The notes: generated by a model from the sequence alone, not told the origin. A stretch of DNA of 64,000 nucleotides from JACVRW01 sp963765135 (GCA_963765135.1 CAVXUX010000002.1:558001-622000); one strand, 5' to 3'; positions 40,035 to 50,048 are shown, counted from the first letter of the stretch. Numbers and translations are program-made.

Positions 40035-41012
40035 ATGACGACCAAGACACTCAAGAAACCGGTCGCCCGGCCGGTCGCACCCCCGAAGGCGCGGTCCGCG
40101 GCGAGGGGGCGTGAGCGCTTCGCCTACTGGCTGATCGCGCCGGCGCTCGCGTTCATGGTGCTGGTGCACCTGATCCCGACCGCCGCGGGATCGTTCCTCT
40201 CCCTCCTCGACCTCAACACCTTCACGTTCCAGCAGCTGTTCGGCGCGCCCTGGGCCGGGCTGAGCAACTACGACGCGATCCTGTTCGACTCGGCGAACCC
40301 GCTCCATTCGGGCTTCACCAACGCCGCCTCGAACACGCTTTTCTACACCGCCGTGGTCGTGGCCGGCACCCTGTCCGGCGGGCTCGGCATCGCCCTGCTG
40401 ATGAACCGTGCGTTCCCGGGCCAGCGCGTGGTGCGCACGCTGATGCTGACGCCCTGGGTCGTGCCGAGCTTCGTCGTCGCGGTGCTGTGGGAGTTCATGT
40501 GGCAGCGCGACGCCGGGATCGTCAACAAGGTGCTGGTCGACTACACCGGCATCCTCGGCGAGCGGCCGACCTGGCTGCTCGGCGAGAACACGATGTGGGC
40601 GATCATCGTCCCGAGCATCTGGCGCGGCATCCCGTTCGCGATGCTGATCTTCCTCGCCGGCCTCCAGGCGATCCCGCGCGAGCTGCACGAGGCCGCGGCC
40701 TTGGACGGCGCCGGCACCTGGCGGCGCTTCCGCTACATCACGATGCCGCTGCTGCGCCCGCTGCTGGCGATCCAGCTGCTGTTCGGCGTGATCTACAGCG
40801 CCTACCAGTTCACGATCCCGTTCGTGATGCTCGGGTCCAACCCCGGGCCTTCAGCCGACCTGATGATGACGCTCATCATGCGGCAGTCGTTCTCGAACAA
40901 CCTGTTCGGCTACGGCGCCGCCGTGTCCACGCTGCTGATGCTGGCGATGCTCGTGTGGGTGGGGATCTGGTACGCCACCTTCAGGCGCGACTTCGCGGAG
41001 GCAAACGCGTGA
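40035..41012 (+). CDS. ABC sugar permease, MalF-type
   Basis: This 325-aa membrane protein has six TM helices (FAYWLIAPALAFMVLVHLIP first). The permease EAA loop for ATPase docking reads EAAALDGAGTWRRFRYITMP, and WRGIPFAMLIFLAGLQAIPREL lies just before it. It forms the heterodimeric channel with the next gene product. The stop overlaps that gene by 4 bases (GTGA). Confidence 0.95.
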   Translation: MTTKTLKKPVARPVAPPKARSAARGRERFAYWLIAPALAFMVLVHLIPTAAGSFLSLLDLNTFTFQQLFGAPWAGLSNYDAILFDSANPLHSGFTNAASNTLFYTAVVVAGTLSGGLGIALLMNRAFPGQRVVRTLMLTPWVVPSFVVAVLWEFMWQRDAGIVNKVLVDYTGILGERPTWLLGENTMWAIIVPSIWRGIPFAMLIFLAGLQAIPRELHEAAALDGAGTWRRFRYITMPLLRPLLAIQLLFGVIYSAYQFTIPFVMLGSNPGPSADLMMTLIMRQSFSNNLFGYGAAVSTLLMLAMLVWVGIWYATFRRDFAEANA

Positions 41013-41851
41013 GCGCGCGCCGGCGCTGGGTCGACATCGGCCTCACCTCGTTCACGTACCTGGTGCTGCTCGTGATGCTGGCGCCGGTGCTGTGGCTGGT
41101 GGCCTCGTCGCTACAGCCGAACGGCAACCTCGCCAACGGCGAGTACGACCTGCTGCACCCGACGCTCGACGCGTTCGGCGACATGTGGCGCAACATCGAC
41201 TTCGAGCGCTACCTCGCCAACAGCATCGTGATCTGCACGGGCGCGGCGGCGCTGGCCACCGCGTTCGCGAGCTCCGCCGGGTACGCGCTGGCGCGCTTCC
41301 GCTTCCGCGGCGACAAGGCCTACGGGCTGACCGTGATCGGCACCCAGCTGATCCCCGGCTCGCTGTTCCTGCTGCCCGTGTTCCTCGGCTTCGTGTGGCT
41401 TGGCCAGAACACGCCGATCGAGCTGCTCGACACGCACGTCGGGCTGGTCCTCGTCTACACGGCGTTCTTCACGCCGCTGGCGATCTACTTCATGCGCGCC
41501 TTCTTCCAGGCGATCCCGCGCGAGCTCGAGGAGGCGGCGCTGGTGGACGGCTGCACGCGCTTCGGCGCGTTCGTCCGCGTGGTCATCCCGAACGCGGCGC
41601 CGGGGCTGCTGGCCACATTCGTCTACGCGTTCCTGTTTGCCTGGGACGAGCTGCTGTTCGCCACGGCGCTGACCGAGCAGGACGCAGAGACCATCCCGAT
41701 CGGGATCCGCAACTTCATCGGCAACTACAACGAGGAGTACGACCAGTTGATGGCAGCGGGCGTGGTTTCGACGATCCCCGTGCTGATCGCCTTCTTCGCC
41801 ACCCAGCGCTGGCTGGTGAAGGGGCTGACGGCCGGGGCGGTGAAGGGATGA
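41009..41851 (+). CDS. ABC sugar permease, MalG-type
   Basis: This 280-aa permease has six TM helices, a periplasmic loop with TLDAFGDMWRNIDFERYLANS and the EAA loop EAALVDGCTRFGAFVRVVIP. It starts with GTG overlapping the MalF-type gene, and its own stop overlaps the GH1 gene by 4 bases. The chain of overlaps indicates one tightly coupled operon. Confidence 0.95.
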   Translation: MSARRRWVDIGLTSFTYLVLLVMLAPVLWLVASSLQPNGNLANGEYDLLHPTLDAFGDMWRNIDFERYLANSIVICTGAAALATAFASSAGYALARFRFRGDKAYGLTVIGTQLIPGSLFLLPVFLGFVWLGQNTPIELLDTHVGLVLVYTAFFTPLAIYFMRAFFQAIPRELEEAALVDGCTRFGAFVRVVIPNAAPGLLATFVYAFLFAWDELLFATALTEQDAETIPIGIRNFIGNYNEEYDQLMAAGVVSTIPVLIAFFATQRWLVKGLTAGAVKG

Positions 41852-43167
41852 AGTTCGGCGCCGCGACGGCGGCGTACCAGATCGAGGGCGCCACCCGAAT
41901 CGACGGCCGCGGCGAGTCGATCTGGGATCGCTTCGCGCACACGCCCGGGCGGGTGGCCCGCGGCGAGACCGGCGACGTGGCCTGCGACCACTACCACCGC
42001 TGGGAGGCGGACCTCGACCTGATGGCGGCGCTGGGGATCGAGACGTACCGCTTCTCGATCGCCTGGCCGCGGGTGCTGCCGAACGGCGACGGGACCGTCA
42101 ACTCGGCCGGGCTGGCCTTCTACCGCCGGCTGGCCGAAGGGCTGCGCGAGCGCGGCATCGAGCCCGTGGCCACTCTCTACCACTGGGACCTGCCGCAGGC
42201 GCTCCAGGAGCAGGGTGGCTGGGGCGAGCGGGCGACGGCCGAGCGATTCGCCGAGTACGTGGCCGTCGTCGCGGAGGAGCTCGGCGACGTGATCGAGGAC
42301 TGGATCACGATCAACGAGCCCTGGGTGGTCGCCTTCCAGGGCCACGCGTACGGGACCAAGGCCCCCGGCGTGCGCGACTGGCCGACCGCGCTGCGGGCGA
42401 GCCACCACGTCCTGCTCGCGCACGGGCTCGCCGCGCAGATGGTGGGGCCGCGGGTGGGCATCACGCTCAACCTGGCGCCCGTCGAGCCCGAGTCCGACAG
42501 CGCGGCGGATCGGCAAGCCGCCGAGCGCTGGGACGGGCACATCAACCGCTGGTTCCTCGACCCGGTCCTGCGCGGCGAGTACCCGCGCGACATGGTCGAG
42601 CTGTACGAACGGCGCTGCGGTCGCCTCGAGTGGATCGAGGACGGCGATCTGTCCCTCATCGCCGCGCCGACCGAGTTCCTGGGGGTGAACTACTACGCGC
42701 CGATGCGGGTGCGGGCGGACGCCAGGCGCGGCCCGCTCGAGGTCGTCCAGGCTCCGCCCGGCCCGCACACCACCGCGATGGGCTGGGAGGTGGATCCCGA
42801 CGGCCTGCACCGGCTGCTGTCCCGCGTGCGCGCCGACTACGGCGACCTGGCGATCGCGATCACCGAGAACGGGGCGTCCTACGACGACCCGCCGACGGCG
42901 GCCAATGGCCGGGTGGGCGACCCCCAGCGCACCGCCTACCTGAAGTCGCACCTGGCGGCGCTGCGGCGGGCGGTCGGCGACGGGGTGCGCGTAGAGCGCT
43001 ACTTCGTCTGGTCGCTGCTCGACAACTTCGAGTGGGAATGGGGCTACGACAAGCGCTTCGGGATCGTGCACGTGGACTTCGAGACCCAGCACCGCACGCC
43101 CAAGGACAGCGCGCTCTGGTACCGCGACTACATCTCGCGGGCACGCAACGGAGGCTTGGAGGACTAG
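41848..43167 (+). CDS. GH1 beta-glucosidase
   Basis: This 439-aa glycoside hydrolase family 1 enzyme is cytoplasmic, with no signal peptide. It has the N-terminal GAATAAYQIEGA signature, acid/base E157 in TINEP and nucleophile E340 in ITENG, plus FVWSLLDNFEWEWGYDKRFG of the aglycone pocket. It should hydrolyse the beta-glucosides imported by the transporter encoded around it. The start ATG overlaps the permease stop. Confidence 0.96.
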   Translation: MKFGAATAAYQIEGATRIDGRGESIWDRFAHTPGRVARGETGDVACDHYHRWEADLDLMAALGIETYRFSIAWPRVLPNGDGTVNSAGLAFYRRLAEGLRERGIEPVATLYHWDLPQALQEQGGWGERATAERFAEYVAVVAEELGDVIEDWITINEPWVVAFQGHAYGTKAPGVRDWPTALRASHHVLLAHGLAAQMVGPRVGITLNLAPVEPESDSAADRQAAERWDGHINRWFLDPVLRGEYPRDMVELYERRCGRLEWIEDGDLSLIAAPTEFLGVNYYAPMRVRADARRGPLEVVQAPPGPHTTAMGWEVDPDGLHRLLSRVRADYGDLAIAITENGASYDDPPTAANGRVGDPQRTAYLKSHLAALRRAVGDGVRVERYFVWSLLDNFEWEWGYDKRFGIVHVDFETQHRTPKDSALWYRDYISRARNGGLED

Positions 43168-44277
43168 ATGGCGAGCATTCACTTCGAGGGCGTGGGCAAG
43201 GTGTTCGGAGAGGGCACCGTGGCCCTGGAGGAGTTCGACCTCGACGTCGAGGACGGCGAGTTCATGGTGCTGGTCGGGCCGTCCGGGTCGGGCAAGTCGA
43301 CCGCCCTGCGGATCCTCGCCGGCCTCGAGGACGCGACCTCCGGCACCGTCCGGATCGGCGAGCGCGTGGTCAACGACGTGGAGCCGAAGGACCGCGACGT
43401 GGCGATGGTCTTCCAGAGCTACGCGCTCTACCCGCACATGACGGTGCAGGACAACATCGGCTTCCCGCTGCGCATGCGGCGAGAGGAGAAGGCATCGATC
43501 CGCGAGCGCGTGCGCCAGACCGCGGGGAGGCTCGACATCGGCGGGCTGCTGGAGCGGCGCCCGCGCCAGCTATCCGGCGGCCAGCGCCAGCGCGTGGCGC
43601 TCGGCCGGGCGATCGTGCGCGAGCCGCAGGCCTACCTGATGGACGAGCCGCTCTCCAACCTCGACGCGAAGCTGCGGGTGGAGATGCGCGAGTACGTCGA
43701 GGAGCTGCACCGCCGCCTCGACAAGACGATCGTCTACGTGACTCACGACCAGGTCGAGGCGATGACGATGGGCGACCGCGTGGCGGTGCTGCGCGACGGT
43801 CGGCTCGAGCAGGTGGACGCGCCGCAGGCGCTCTACGACCGCCCCGCCAGCCTGTTCGTGGCGGCCTTCATGGGCTCGCCGGCGATGAACCTGCTGCGCG
43901 GCCGGCTGGCCGGGGAGGACGCGCGCTGCGTGTTGCACCTGGGCAGCCACCAGGTCTCGCTGCCGGACGAGCTGCTGGAGCGCCGCCCGGCGCTGATGCG
44001 GCGAGCCGGCGAGGAGGTCGTCGTGGGGATCCGACCGGAGGCACTGTCGGCGGCCGGGCAGGCGCGCCCGACGCTCGAGGGAGAGGTGAAGCTGGTGGAG
44101 TCGCTCGGTTCGGAGGTGCTCGCCCACGTCGAGGTGGACGCCGTGTCGGTGCGCGGCCGCGTGGTCGCTCGGCTCGAGCCCACCGTGCCCGTGGCCACCG
44201 GCGAGCGGCTGGCGCTGGTCGCCGACCCGAACCGCTTCCACTTCTTCGATCCGCAGACGGAGCGGGCGCTCGCCTAG
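43168..44277 (+). CDS. ABC transporter ATPase (UgpC/MsmK/MalK type)
   Basis: This 369-aa ATPase has Walker A GPSGSGKST at 37-45, the Q-loop in VFQSYALYPHMT, the signature LSGGQRQRVALGRAI near 135 and Walker B YLMDEPLSNLD. A C-terminal OB-type regulatory domain (about 240-369) follows, as in MalK/UgpC. Its ATG follows the GH1 stop without a gap. It powers the MalFG-type permeases. The 3' end overlaps the convergent FUSC-like gene by 4 bases. Confidence 0.96.
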   Translation: MASIHFEGVGKVFGEGTVALEEFDLDVEDGEFMVLVGPSGSGKSTALRILAGLEDATSGTVRIGERVVNDVEPKDRDVAMVFQSYALYPHMTVQDNIGFPLRMRREEKASIRERVRQTAGRLDIGGLLERRPRQLSGGQRQRVALGRAIVREPQAYLMDEPLSNLDAKLRVEMREYVEELHRRLDKTIVYVTHDQVEAMTMGDRVAVLRDGRLEQVDAPQALYDRPASLFVAAFMGSPAMNLLRGRLAGEDARCVLHLGSHQVSLPDELLERRPALMRRAGEEVVVGIRPEALSAAGQARPTLEGEVKLVESLGSEVLAHVEVDAVSVRGRVVARLEPTVPVATGERLALVADPNRFHFFDPQTERALA

Positions 44278-45395
44278 GCGGGCGCCGGGAGCTGGATCAG
44301 CAGTTCCTCGGTGGGCGTCTCCGCCGGCGGCGCGGCGGCCGAGCCGCCGGCCTCGGCGGCGCGGACGAGGTCGATCGCCGTGGATCGGACCTGGGCGGCG
44401 ATCTCCGCGAGGCCGAGGTCGCGGTCGCTCTCGAAGCTCTCGACCGCGCGGGCGGCGGCCCGCGAGGCGTGGAGGCGGACCTGCTGGCCGTCCCGGGCGG
44501 GGTCGTCGAGGTCGGCCGCGAGCGCCCACACGGCCACGCTCAGATCGTGCATCGCCTCCGCCAGCTCGGGCGGCGCATCGCGTCCGGTGCGCACGTAGCG
44601 CACCACATGGCGGGCGAGCACGCGCGTATTGCGGACCGCGAAGTCCACGTGGCGCGCGCCGCGCTCGAAGCGATCGAGCTCGGCGCGCGAGGAGCGCCGT
44701 GCGAGCGAGAAGCGCGCGGTTTCGCGGCCCAGTGCCAGCGCCTCGTCGAGCCCGCGGACACCCTCGTCGATCTCACGGGCCGATCGCAGGGCGGCCTCGG
44801 CCCGCGCGGTGTCGCGCCCGCCGAGCGCCGCGGCGATCTCCTCGAGCGTCCCTCCCAGCGACCCGAACACGCTCTGGACCGAGCGGCGCACGAGCAGCAG
44901 TGGATCCGGCGGAAAGGCCAGCGCGCTCACGGCGAGCGCGAACCCGCCGCCCACCAGGGCCTCGATCACGCGGCTGCCCGCGAGCCCGGAGGTGGTCGGC
45001 TCGAGCACCACGAGCAGGATCGCCGACACGGCAGCCTCGGTCACCAGCACCGGCCCGCCGCCCAGGATGACCGCGGCGGACATCGCCAGCAGGACCATCA
45101 AACCGATCTGCGCGGGGCCGGTCCCGATCGCCCGCACCAGCAGGTCCGCGACGCCGATGCCGACCACGACGCCGCCGATCAGCTCGACGGCGCGCTCCGA
45201 GCGCTGGCCGTAGGTCGCGCCCAGCGCGATCACGGCGGCGATCGAGGCGAACACGGGCTGCTGCTCGGGCAGCAGCAGCTTGGCCAGGTACCAGGAGCCG
45301 ACCGCGGCGACCGCCGTCTGCAGGATCGGCCAAGCGCGCAGCCGCAGCCGCAGCCACGGGTCACGCACGATTGCTTGTCGGGACGATCCGGTCAC
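44274..45395 (-). CDS. FUSC-family membrane protein (aromatic-acid-exporter-like)
   Basis: This 373-aa protein has an N-terminal six-TM FUSC-type domain (ILQTAVAAVGSWYLAKLLLP, FASIAAVIALGATYGQRSERAVELIGGVVVGIGVADLLV). A cytoplasmic helical half rich in Arg and Glu follows (LDRFERGARHVDFAVRNTRVLARHVVRYVRTG). Related proteins export aromatic acids; here the export function is inferred. It is a single gene convergent with the ATPase. Confidence 0.88.
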   Translation of the reverse strand: MTGSSRQAIVRDPWLRLRLRAWPILQTAVAAVGSWYLAKLLLPEQQPVFASIAAVIALGATYGQRSERAVELIGGVVVGIGVADLLVRAIGTGPAQIGLMVLLAMSAAVILGGGPVLVTEAAVSAILLVVLEPTTSGLAGSRVIEALVGGGFALAVSALAFPPDPLLLVRRSVQSVFGSLGGTLEEIAAALGGRDTARAEAALRSAREIDEGVRGLDEALALGRETARFSLARRSSRAELDRFERGARHVDFAVRNTRVLARHVVRYVRTGRDAPPELAEAMHDLSVAVWALAADLDDPARDGQQVRLHASRAAARAVESFESDRDLGLAEIAAQVRSTAIDLVRAAEAGGSAAAPPAETPTEELLIQLPAPA

Positions 45396-45400
45396 CTACC

Positions 45401-46603
45401 TCAAGTTAGTGACTCCGCGCGCCCGCGCACGGGTCTATGCGAACGCGCGTAGAGCGCCAGGCCTACCAGGGCCGCCGCCACCGGGATCGCCCCCGCGAGG
45501 GCCAACGTCGAGCGGCCGCCGATCGCGACGACCAGCACACCGCCGCCGGCCAGCGCGAACAGCTCGGCTCCGTTGCGCAGCCCGTTGTAGGCGGCGAACG
45601 CGCGCCCGTGCAGGCGGTGCGGGACGCGCTCCTGGATCAGCGTGCGGGCGAGCACGTTCTTGGTCCCGTGCCCCAGGCCGCCCACGAACCACATGGCGGC
45701 GCCGAACCAGACGACGAGCCAGATGGTGGGTAGGCCGAGGCCGGCGCCCTGGACGCCGACCGCGAGCAGCACCACGAGCGCGTGCGCGGCCAGCGGAACC
45801 CGGCGGGCGATGACCAGCGCCCCGGTGACCATGCCGATCGTCCAGGCGCTGAACACGAGCCCGTAGACCGCGTCCGAGACCTGAAGGTCCTCCTTGAGGA
45901 AGAAGACCTCCGCCGTGGCCGACGCCGTCATGAACAGCAGCGAGACGAAGACCACGGCCAGCACGAGGCCGAGCGTGCGGTCGCGGAACAGGTAGACGAT
46001 GCCGTCGCGGGCACGATCGGGGGCGTCGCCGGGAGATCGCGGGTGCGGCTCGCGGCGGGCGCGCAGCAACAGCGCCGCCAGGGCCACCGCGGCGAACGTG
46101 CCCGCGTTGACGAGCATGGCCAACTCGGTGCCGCCCAGCGCGGCCAGCACTCCGCCGAGCGCCGGACCGGCCGTCATCCCGACGTAGCGCGCCGTCTCGA
46201 CCAGGCCGTTGACCTCGGTCAGCGCGTGGTCGCCGGCGATCACCGGGACGAGCGAGAACTCGGCGGGCTGGGCCACGGCGAAGCCGATCCCGAGCAGGGC
46301 GGCGAGCACGAGGATCGCGGCCTGGGAGTCGAGCGCCAGCGCCATCGCCGCCGCGATGCCGGCCTGGATCAGCGAGGCGACCAGCAGGACGCCGCGGGCC
46401 TCGAGCCGGTCGACCAGCAGCCCGGCGAGCGGGGCGAGGATCACCACCGGCGCCCACAGCGCGACGAACAGGGCCGCGACCGCGATGCCCGAGTCGGTCA
46501 TCTCCTGCAGGTGCAGCGTCAGCGGCACCCAGAGGACGAAGTCCCCGGCCGCGCTCACCCCGACGGCCCCGACGATCAGGCGCACGTCGGGCTTGCGCAG
46601 CAT
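45401..46603 (-). CDS. MFS transporter
   Basis: This 400-aa protein has 12 TM segments. It resembles the EntS/DHA3-type MFS group: LRKPDVRLIVGAVGVSAAGDFVLW, a LVDRLEARGVLL loop after TM2, PAEFSLVPVIAG and TLIQERVPHRLHGRAFAAYNG. These usually export drugs or siderophores. The ATG overlaps the stop of the GH2 gene by one base (TGATG), so the pair is cotranscribed; transport of a GH2 product is conceivable. Confidence 0.92.
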   Translation of the reverse strand: MLRKPDVRLIVGAVGVSAAGDFVLWVPLTLHLQEMTDSGIAVAALFVALWAPVVILAPLAGLLVDRLEARGVLLVASLIQAGIAAAMALALDSQAAILVLAALLGIGFAVAQPAEFSLVPVIAGDHALTEVNGLVETARYVGMTAGPALGGVLAALGGTELAMLVNAGTFAAVALAALLLRARREPHPRSPGDAPDRARDGIVYLFRDRTLGLVLAVVFVSLLFMTASATAEVFFLKEDLQVSDAVYGLVFSAWTIGMVTGALVIARRVPLAAHALVVLLAVGVQGAGLGLPTIWLVVWFGAAMWFVGGLGHGTKNVLARTLIQERVPHRLHGRAFAAYNGLRNGAELFALAGGGVLVVAIGGRSTLALAGAIPVAAALVGLALYARSHRPVRGRAESLT

Positions 46604-48489
46604 CAGGGATACAGGGGAGACGCCTTGAAGCGGTCCCGCGCCAGGTACCACGCGGGCTTCTTCTCGCCCTCGTAGGTGAGCAGGCCCTTCTGGTGGCGGG
46701 TGTTGGGCCGGAACTGCGGCGGGCGCTGCCCGGCGCCGCCACTCCAGCCCGGGAAGATCTCGAACTCGCGCAGCGTCCAGTAGATCGCCCCCGAGATCGG
46801 GGCGGCGTCGGCCACGTCGAGGGTGCGGCCCAGGTGGAACGTCTGGAAGGCGTAGCTGCCCTTCTCGGTGATCGGGTCGTTGGCTCGCTCGGGCCTGGCT
46901 TCCGCGCCGAACTCGGTCATCACCAGCGCCAGCCCGGGATACAGGTCGCGCATCTCCTGTAGGTAGAGCGGCAGGTCGTCGAAGTTCTCGACCCAGCGGT
47001 ACCAGCCGAAGTACTGGTTGATCCCGAGCATGTCGAACTCGTGGTAGGTGAACTGCTCCGGGTGGTGGGGGCGGCCGTTGATGTCGACCGAGATCGGCAG
47101 CGTCGGGTCCTCCTCGCGCGCGATCTCCTGCGCCCTGTGCAGGTAGAGGCGAGTCACGTTCGGCCGGTCGTCGGGGCGCGACCACAGCTCGTTGGCTACC
47201 GAGTGGGTGATCACCGACGGGTGGCTGCGCGCGGCGATCACGGTACGGCGCACGGTGTTCCAGGCGCGCCGGCGTTGCACGCGCTCGCGCAGCACGTTGG
47301 CCTTGCGGTCGCGCTGCCAGATCGGCGCCTGGTTCCAAACCATGATCCCGGCCCGGTCGAGGCGCTTCAGCAGCCCCTCGTTGAGGAGGTAGTGCGAGCG
47401 CGTCACGTTGGCGCCCAGCTCCTTGAGGTCGGCCACGATCCGGTCCATGTCCGCCGGAGAGAGCGCCGCGCCGCTGCCGGGCATGTCCTCGTGGATCGAG
47501 GCGCCGGATAGCTTGATGCGGCGGTTGTTGAGGTAGAGCAGCCCGCGCCTCACCGTCACCGAGCGCAGGCCGACGCTGCGGCGGTCGACCTGCTGGACCG
47601 CGCCGCGGTCGCGCAGCACGATGCGCGACGAGTACAGCTTCGGGTCCTCGGGCTTCCACAGCTCGGGGGCCGGGACCGTCATCGACACCCGCACCCGGCG
47701 CCGCTCTCCGCGCTGGTGCGGCAGTCGGAACGTGCGCCGGGTCACCCGGCCCGAGGGCGAGCGCAGCTGCACCTCGAGCGTCGGGGCCAGCGCGTTCACT
47801 CCGCTGCGCTGCAGCACCCCGTCCACGAGCAGCTTCGCGCGGCAGCCGGTGGCCGGTCCGCTGCAGGTGACCTCGGACATCGTGCCGAGGTCGCCGAGGT
47901 GGGCGCGCCCGGCGGGGATCAGGTGGACCGGGCGCACGATCCCGCCCCAGTTCCACCAGCCCTCGGGGAGGCGCGGGTCCTTGCGACTGTCGACGACCAC
48001 GACCAGGAGGTTCTCGCGACCGGGCCGCAGCCCGCGGGCCTCGAACGTGAACGGGGTGTACGGGTCCACGTTCTTGCCGAGCCGGTGGCCGTTGAGGAAC
48101 ACCGTGGCCGACCGCCGGACGCTCTCGAACTCGATCAGCCAGCGGAAGCCGGCCGGGCTGGGCGGCCCCTTGAAGTGCAGTCGGTAGCGGCGGACCTGCC
48201 CGCCGTACTCGGATGCCACCGCCTTGGTGTTGAAGACGCTCGGGATCGTCACCGGGCTCCAGCGGCTGGACTGCTGGGCCGTCGTTCCGCCGGGTGTCGT
48301 CTGACTGCCCGCGGGCACGTCCTCAGGCTGGCCCTCGAGCGGCGGGGCGGGCTGGTCCGGCGCCGGAGCGGCGGCCTGGTTGCGCACCTCCCAGCCCGCC
48401 GACAGCGTCTGGGCGCGTGGCGGCGCCGCTGCGGCTGCAGCGGGGAACGCGACCAGTAACACGGCCAAGGGTGCGAGAGCCCTCCTCAC
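46603..48489 (-). CDS. Secreted GH2-family glycoside hydrolase (beta-glucuronidase/galactosidase-like)
   Basis: This 628-aa enzyme has a signal peptide (LAPLAVLLVAFPAAAAAAPP), a proline-rich linker and a jelly-roll sugar-binding domain (about 75-200, with GGQVRRYRLHF and LNGHRLGKN). An Ig-like domain (about 205-310) and a TIM barrel follow. Acid/base E434 lies in SVANELWSRP and nucleophile E526 in VMTEFGAEA. The substrate (beta-glucuronide, galactoside or mannoside) is not decided. The GTG at 48489 is close to GAGGAG. It is divergent from the antiporter gene. Confidence 0.92.
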   Translation of the reverse strand: MRRALAPLAVLLVAFPAAAAAAPPRAQTLSAGWEVRNQAAAPAPDQPAPPLEGQPEDVPAGSQTTPGGTTAQQSSRWSPVTIPSVFNTKAVASEYGGQVRRYRLHFKGPPSPAGFRWLIEFESVRRSATVFLNGHRLGKNVDPYTPFTFEARGLRPGRENLLVVVVDSRKDPRLPEGWWNWGGIVRPVHLIPAGRAHLGDLGTMSEVTCSGPATGCRAKLLVDGVLQRSGVNALAPTLEVQLRSPSGRVTRRTFRLPHQRGERRRVRVSMTVPAPELWKPEDPKLYSSRIVLRDRGAVQQVDRRSVGLRSVTVRRGLLYLNNRRIKLSGASIHEDMPGSGAALSPADMDRIVADLKELGANVTRSHYLLNEGLLKRLDRAGIMVWNQAPIWQRDRKANVLRERVQRRRAWNTVRRTVIAARSHPSVITHSVANELWSRPDDRPNVTRLYLHRAQEIAREEDPTLPISVDINGRPHHPEQFTYHEFDMLGINQYFGWYRWVENFDDLPLYLQEMRDLYPGLALVMTEFGAEARPERANDPITEKGSYAFQTFHLGRTLDVADAAPISGAIYWTLREFEIFPGWSGGAGQRPPQFRPNTRHQKGLLTYEGEKKPAWYLARDRFKASPLYP

Positions 48490-48502
48490 GCACTCCTCAA
48501 GG

Positions 48503-48508
48503 TAGCTT
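48503..48508 (+). promoter_or_regulatory. -10-like TAGCTT, leaderless start candidate
   Basis: TAGCTT ends six bases before the GTG at 48515 and supports that start over the ATG at 48545. Confidence 0.4.
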
Positions 48509-48514
48509 CCAAGC

Positions 48515-49714
48515 GTGCCGCCCGTCGCCGCCGGGGTCGACTTCATGCAGGAGCCGGCCGCCGTGTTCGGCGCGATGCTGATGATCGGCGCGCTGCTGGC
48601 GGGGGTCGCCCGGCGCAGCTTCCTGTCGCTCGCCCCGGTGTTCGTGGCGGCCGGATTCGTGCTCGGGCAGGGTGGTTTCGAGGTGCTCGACCTCGACCCG
48701 AGCTCGGACTTCGTGCAGGCGCTGGCGGTGGTCGCACTGGTGCTGATCCTCTTCCGCGACGGGCTCGAGGTGGAGGCCGAGATGTTGCAGAAGGCGTGGC
48801 ACCTGCCTCTGCGCAAGCTCGTGCTGGCGATGCCGCTGACCGCGGTGTTGGTCGCGCTGATCGCCCACGTGCTGACGGACCTGGACTGGACCGAGTCGCT
48901 GCTGCTCGGCGCCCTGCTGTCCCCGACCGACCCGGTGCTCACTTCCACAGTCGTCACCAACCCGCGAGTGCCGCGAGTGATCCGGCATTCGCTCAACCTC
49001 GAGTCGGGGCTCAACGATGGCCTCGCGCTGCCGGCGGTGCTGGCGTTCACGGCCGCGGCGGAGTCGCGCGACGACTTCGTCTGGTGGGAGTTCGTGCTCC
49101 AGGACGTGTTCGTCGGCGCGCTGACCGGCCTGGTGGTGGCGTTCGTCGCGGCGCGGCTGATGCCGCGCGGGGCGGGCGCGCATCAGAAGTCGCTCTACGC
49201 GCTCGGGGTGGCCTTCGCCGCGTACGGCACGGCGGTGCTGCCGCCCGAGGGCAACGGCTTCATCGCGGTGTTCGTGGCGGCGATCGCTTTCGGGATCTGG
49301 CGCGCGGACATCCGCGAGTGCTTCGAGACCCGCTCCGAGGACGTGCTCGAGGTGGTCAAGCTGGGCGTGTTCCTGGTCTTCGGGGCGATCTTCACGCTCG
49401 ACACCCTGTTCGGGGACGGCTGGGCCGCCGTGGGGATCGCGGCGTTCACGCTGCTGGTCGCCCGCCCGGTCGCCGTGTTCGCCGCGCTGGCGGGCGCCGG
49501 CCAGGTGGACAGGGCCGGCAAGGCGTTCATGGCGTGGTTCGGGCCGAAGGGCGTGGCGACGATGACGTTCGCGCTGTTCGTGTTCGGATCCACCGCACCG
49601 GGGGGCGAGCGGATCGCGGCGATCGCGGCGCTCACGGTCTTCGTTTCGATCGTGGTGCACGGGCTGACCGACCACCCGGGCGCGGAGTGGATGGCGCGAC
49701 GATCGGAGTCATAA
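48515..49714 (+). CDS. Cation/H+ antiporter, CPA1 (NhaP-like)
   Basis: This 399-aa membrane protein has about 12 TM helices. Conserved CPA features are ALVLILFRDGLEVEAEML, LLGALLSPTDPVLTSTVV (the ion-path Asp in the unwound helix) and NLESGLNDGLALPAVL (the ND motif, with Asp in GLNDG). It exchanges protons with Na+ or K+. No C-terminal regulatory domain is present. A cupin gene follows after 7 bases. Confidence 0.94.
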   Translation: MPPVAAGVDFMQEPAAVFGAMLMIGALLAGVARRSFLSLAPVFVAAGFVLGQGGFEVLDLDPSSDFVQALAVVALVLILFRDGLEVEAEMLQKAWHLPLRKLVLAMPLTAVLVALIAHVLTDLDWTESLLLGALLSPTDPVLTSTVVTNPRVPRVIRHSLNLESGLNDGLALPAVLAFTAAAESRDDFVWWEFVLQDVFVGALTGLVVAFVAARLMPRGAGAHQKSLYALGVAFAAYGTAVLPPEGNGFIAVFVAAIAFGIWRADIRECFETRSEDVLEVVKLGVFLVFGAIFTLDTLFGDGWAAVGIAAFTLLVARPVAVFAALAGAGQVDRAGKAFMAWFGPKGVATMTFALFVFGSTAPGGERIAAIAALTVFVSIVVHGLTDHPGAEWMARRSES

Positions 49715-49721
49715 TCCGCCT

Positions 49722-50048
49722 ATGGACACCTGGGACATCGCCTCGCTCGACGTTCAACCGCGCCAGCCCGAGGTGCTTCGCTCGGACGACGAGACCCGCG
49801 TGATCGCGATCCACTTGCCGGCCGGCGAGGCGCTCAGCGAGCACCAGGTGCACGAGCGCGCCTGGCTGGTGGTGGCGAGCGGCGAGATCGACGTCGAGCA
49901 GGGCGGCCAGTCCGTGACCGGCGGTCCCGGGTTCCTGGCGCACTTCGAGCCCGCCGAGCGCCACGAGGTCCGCGCGCGCAGCGACGCACGCCTGATCCTG
50001 CTGCTCTCGCCCTGGCCGGGCGACGGGCACCCCAGTCGGCGCGACTGA
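49722..50048 (+). CDS. Small cupin-domain protein
   Basis: This 108-aa cupin has IHLPAGEALSEHQVHERAWLVVASGEIDVE as the first motif and a short second motif (GPGFLAHFEPAERHEV). The CATAAT at 49710-49715 ends six bases before the ATG, so it may have its own leaderless transcript besides read-through from the antiporter. Function unknown. Confidence 0.85.
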   Translation: MDTWDIASLDVQPRQPEVLRSDDETRVIAIHLPAGEALSEHQVHERAWLVVASGEIDVEQGGQSVTGGPGFLAHFEPAERHEVRARSDARLILLLSPWPGDGHPSRRD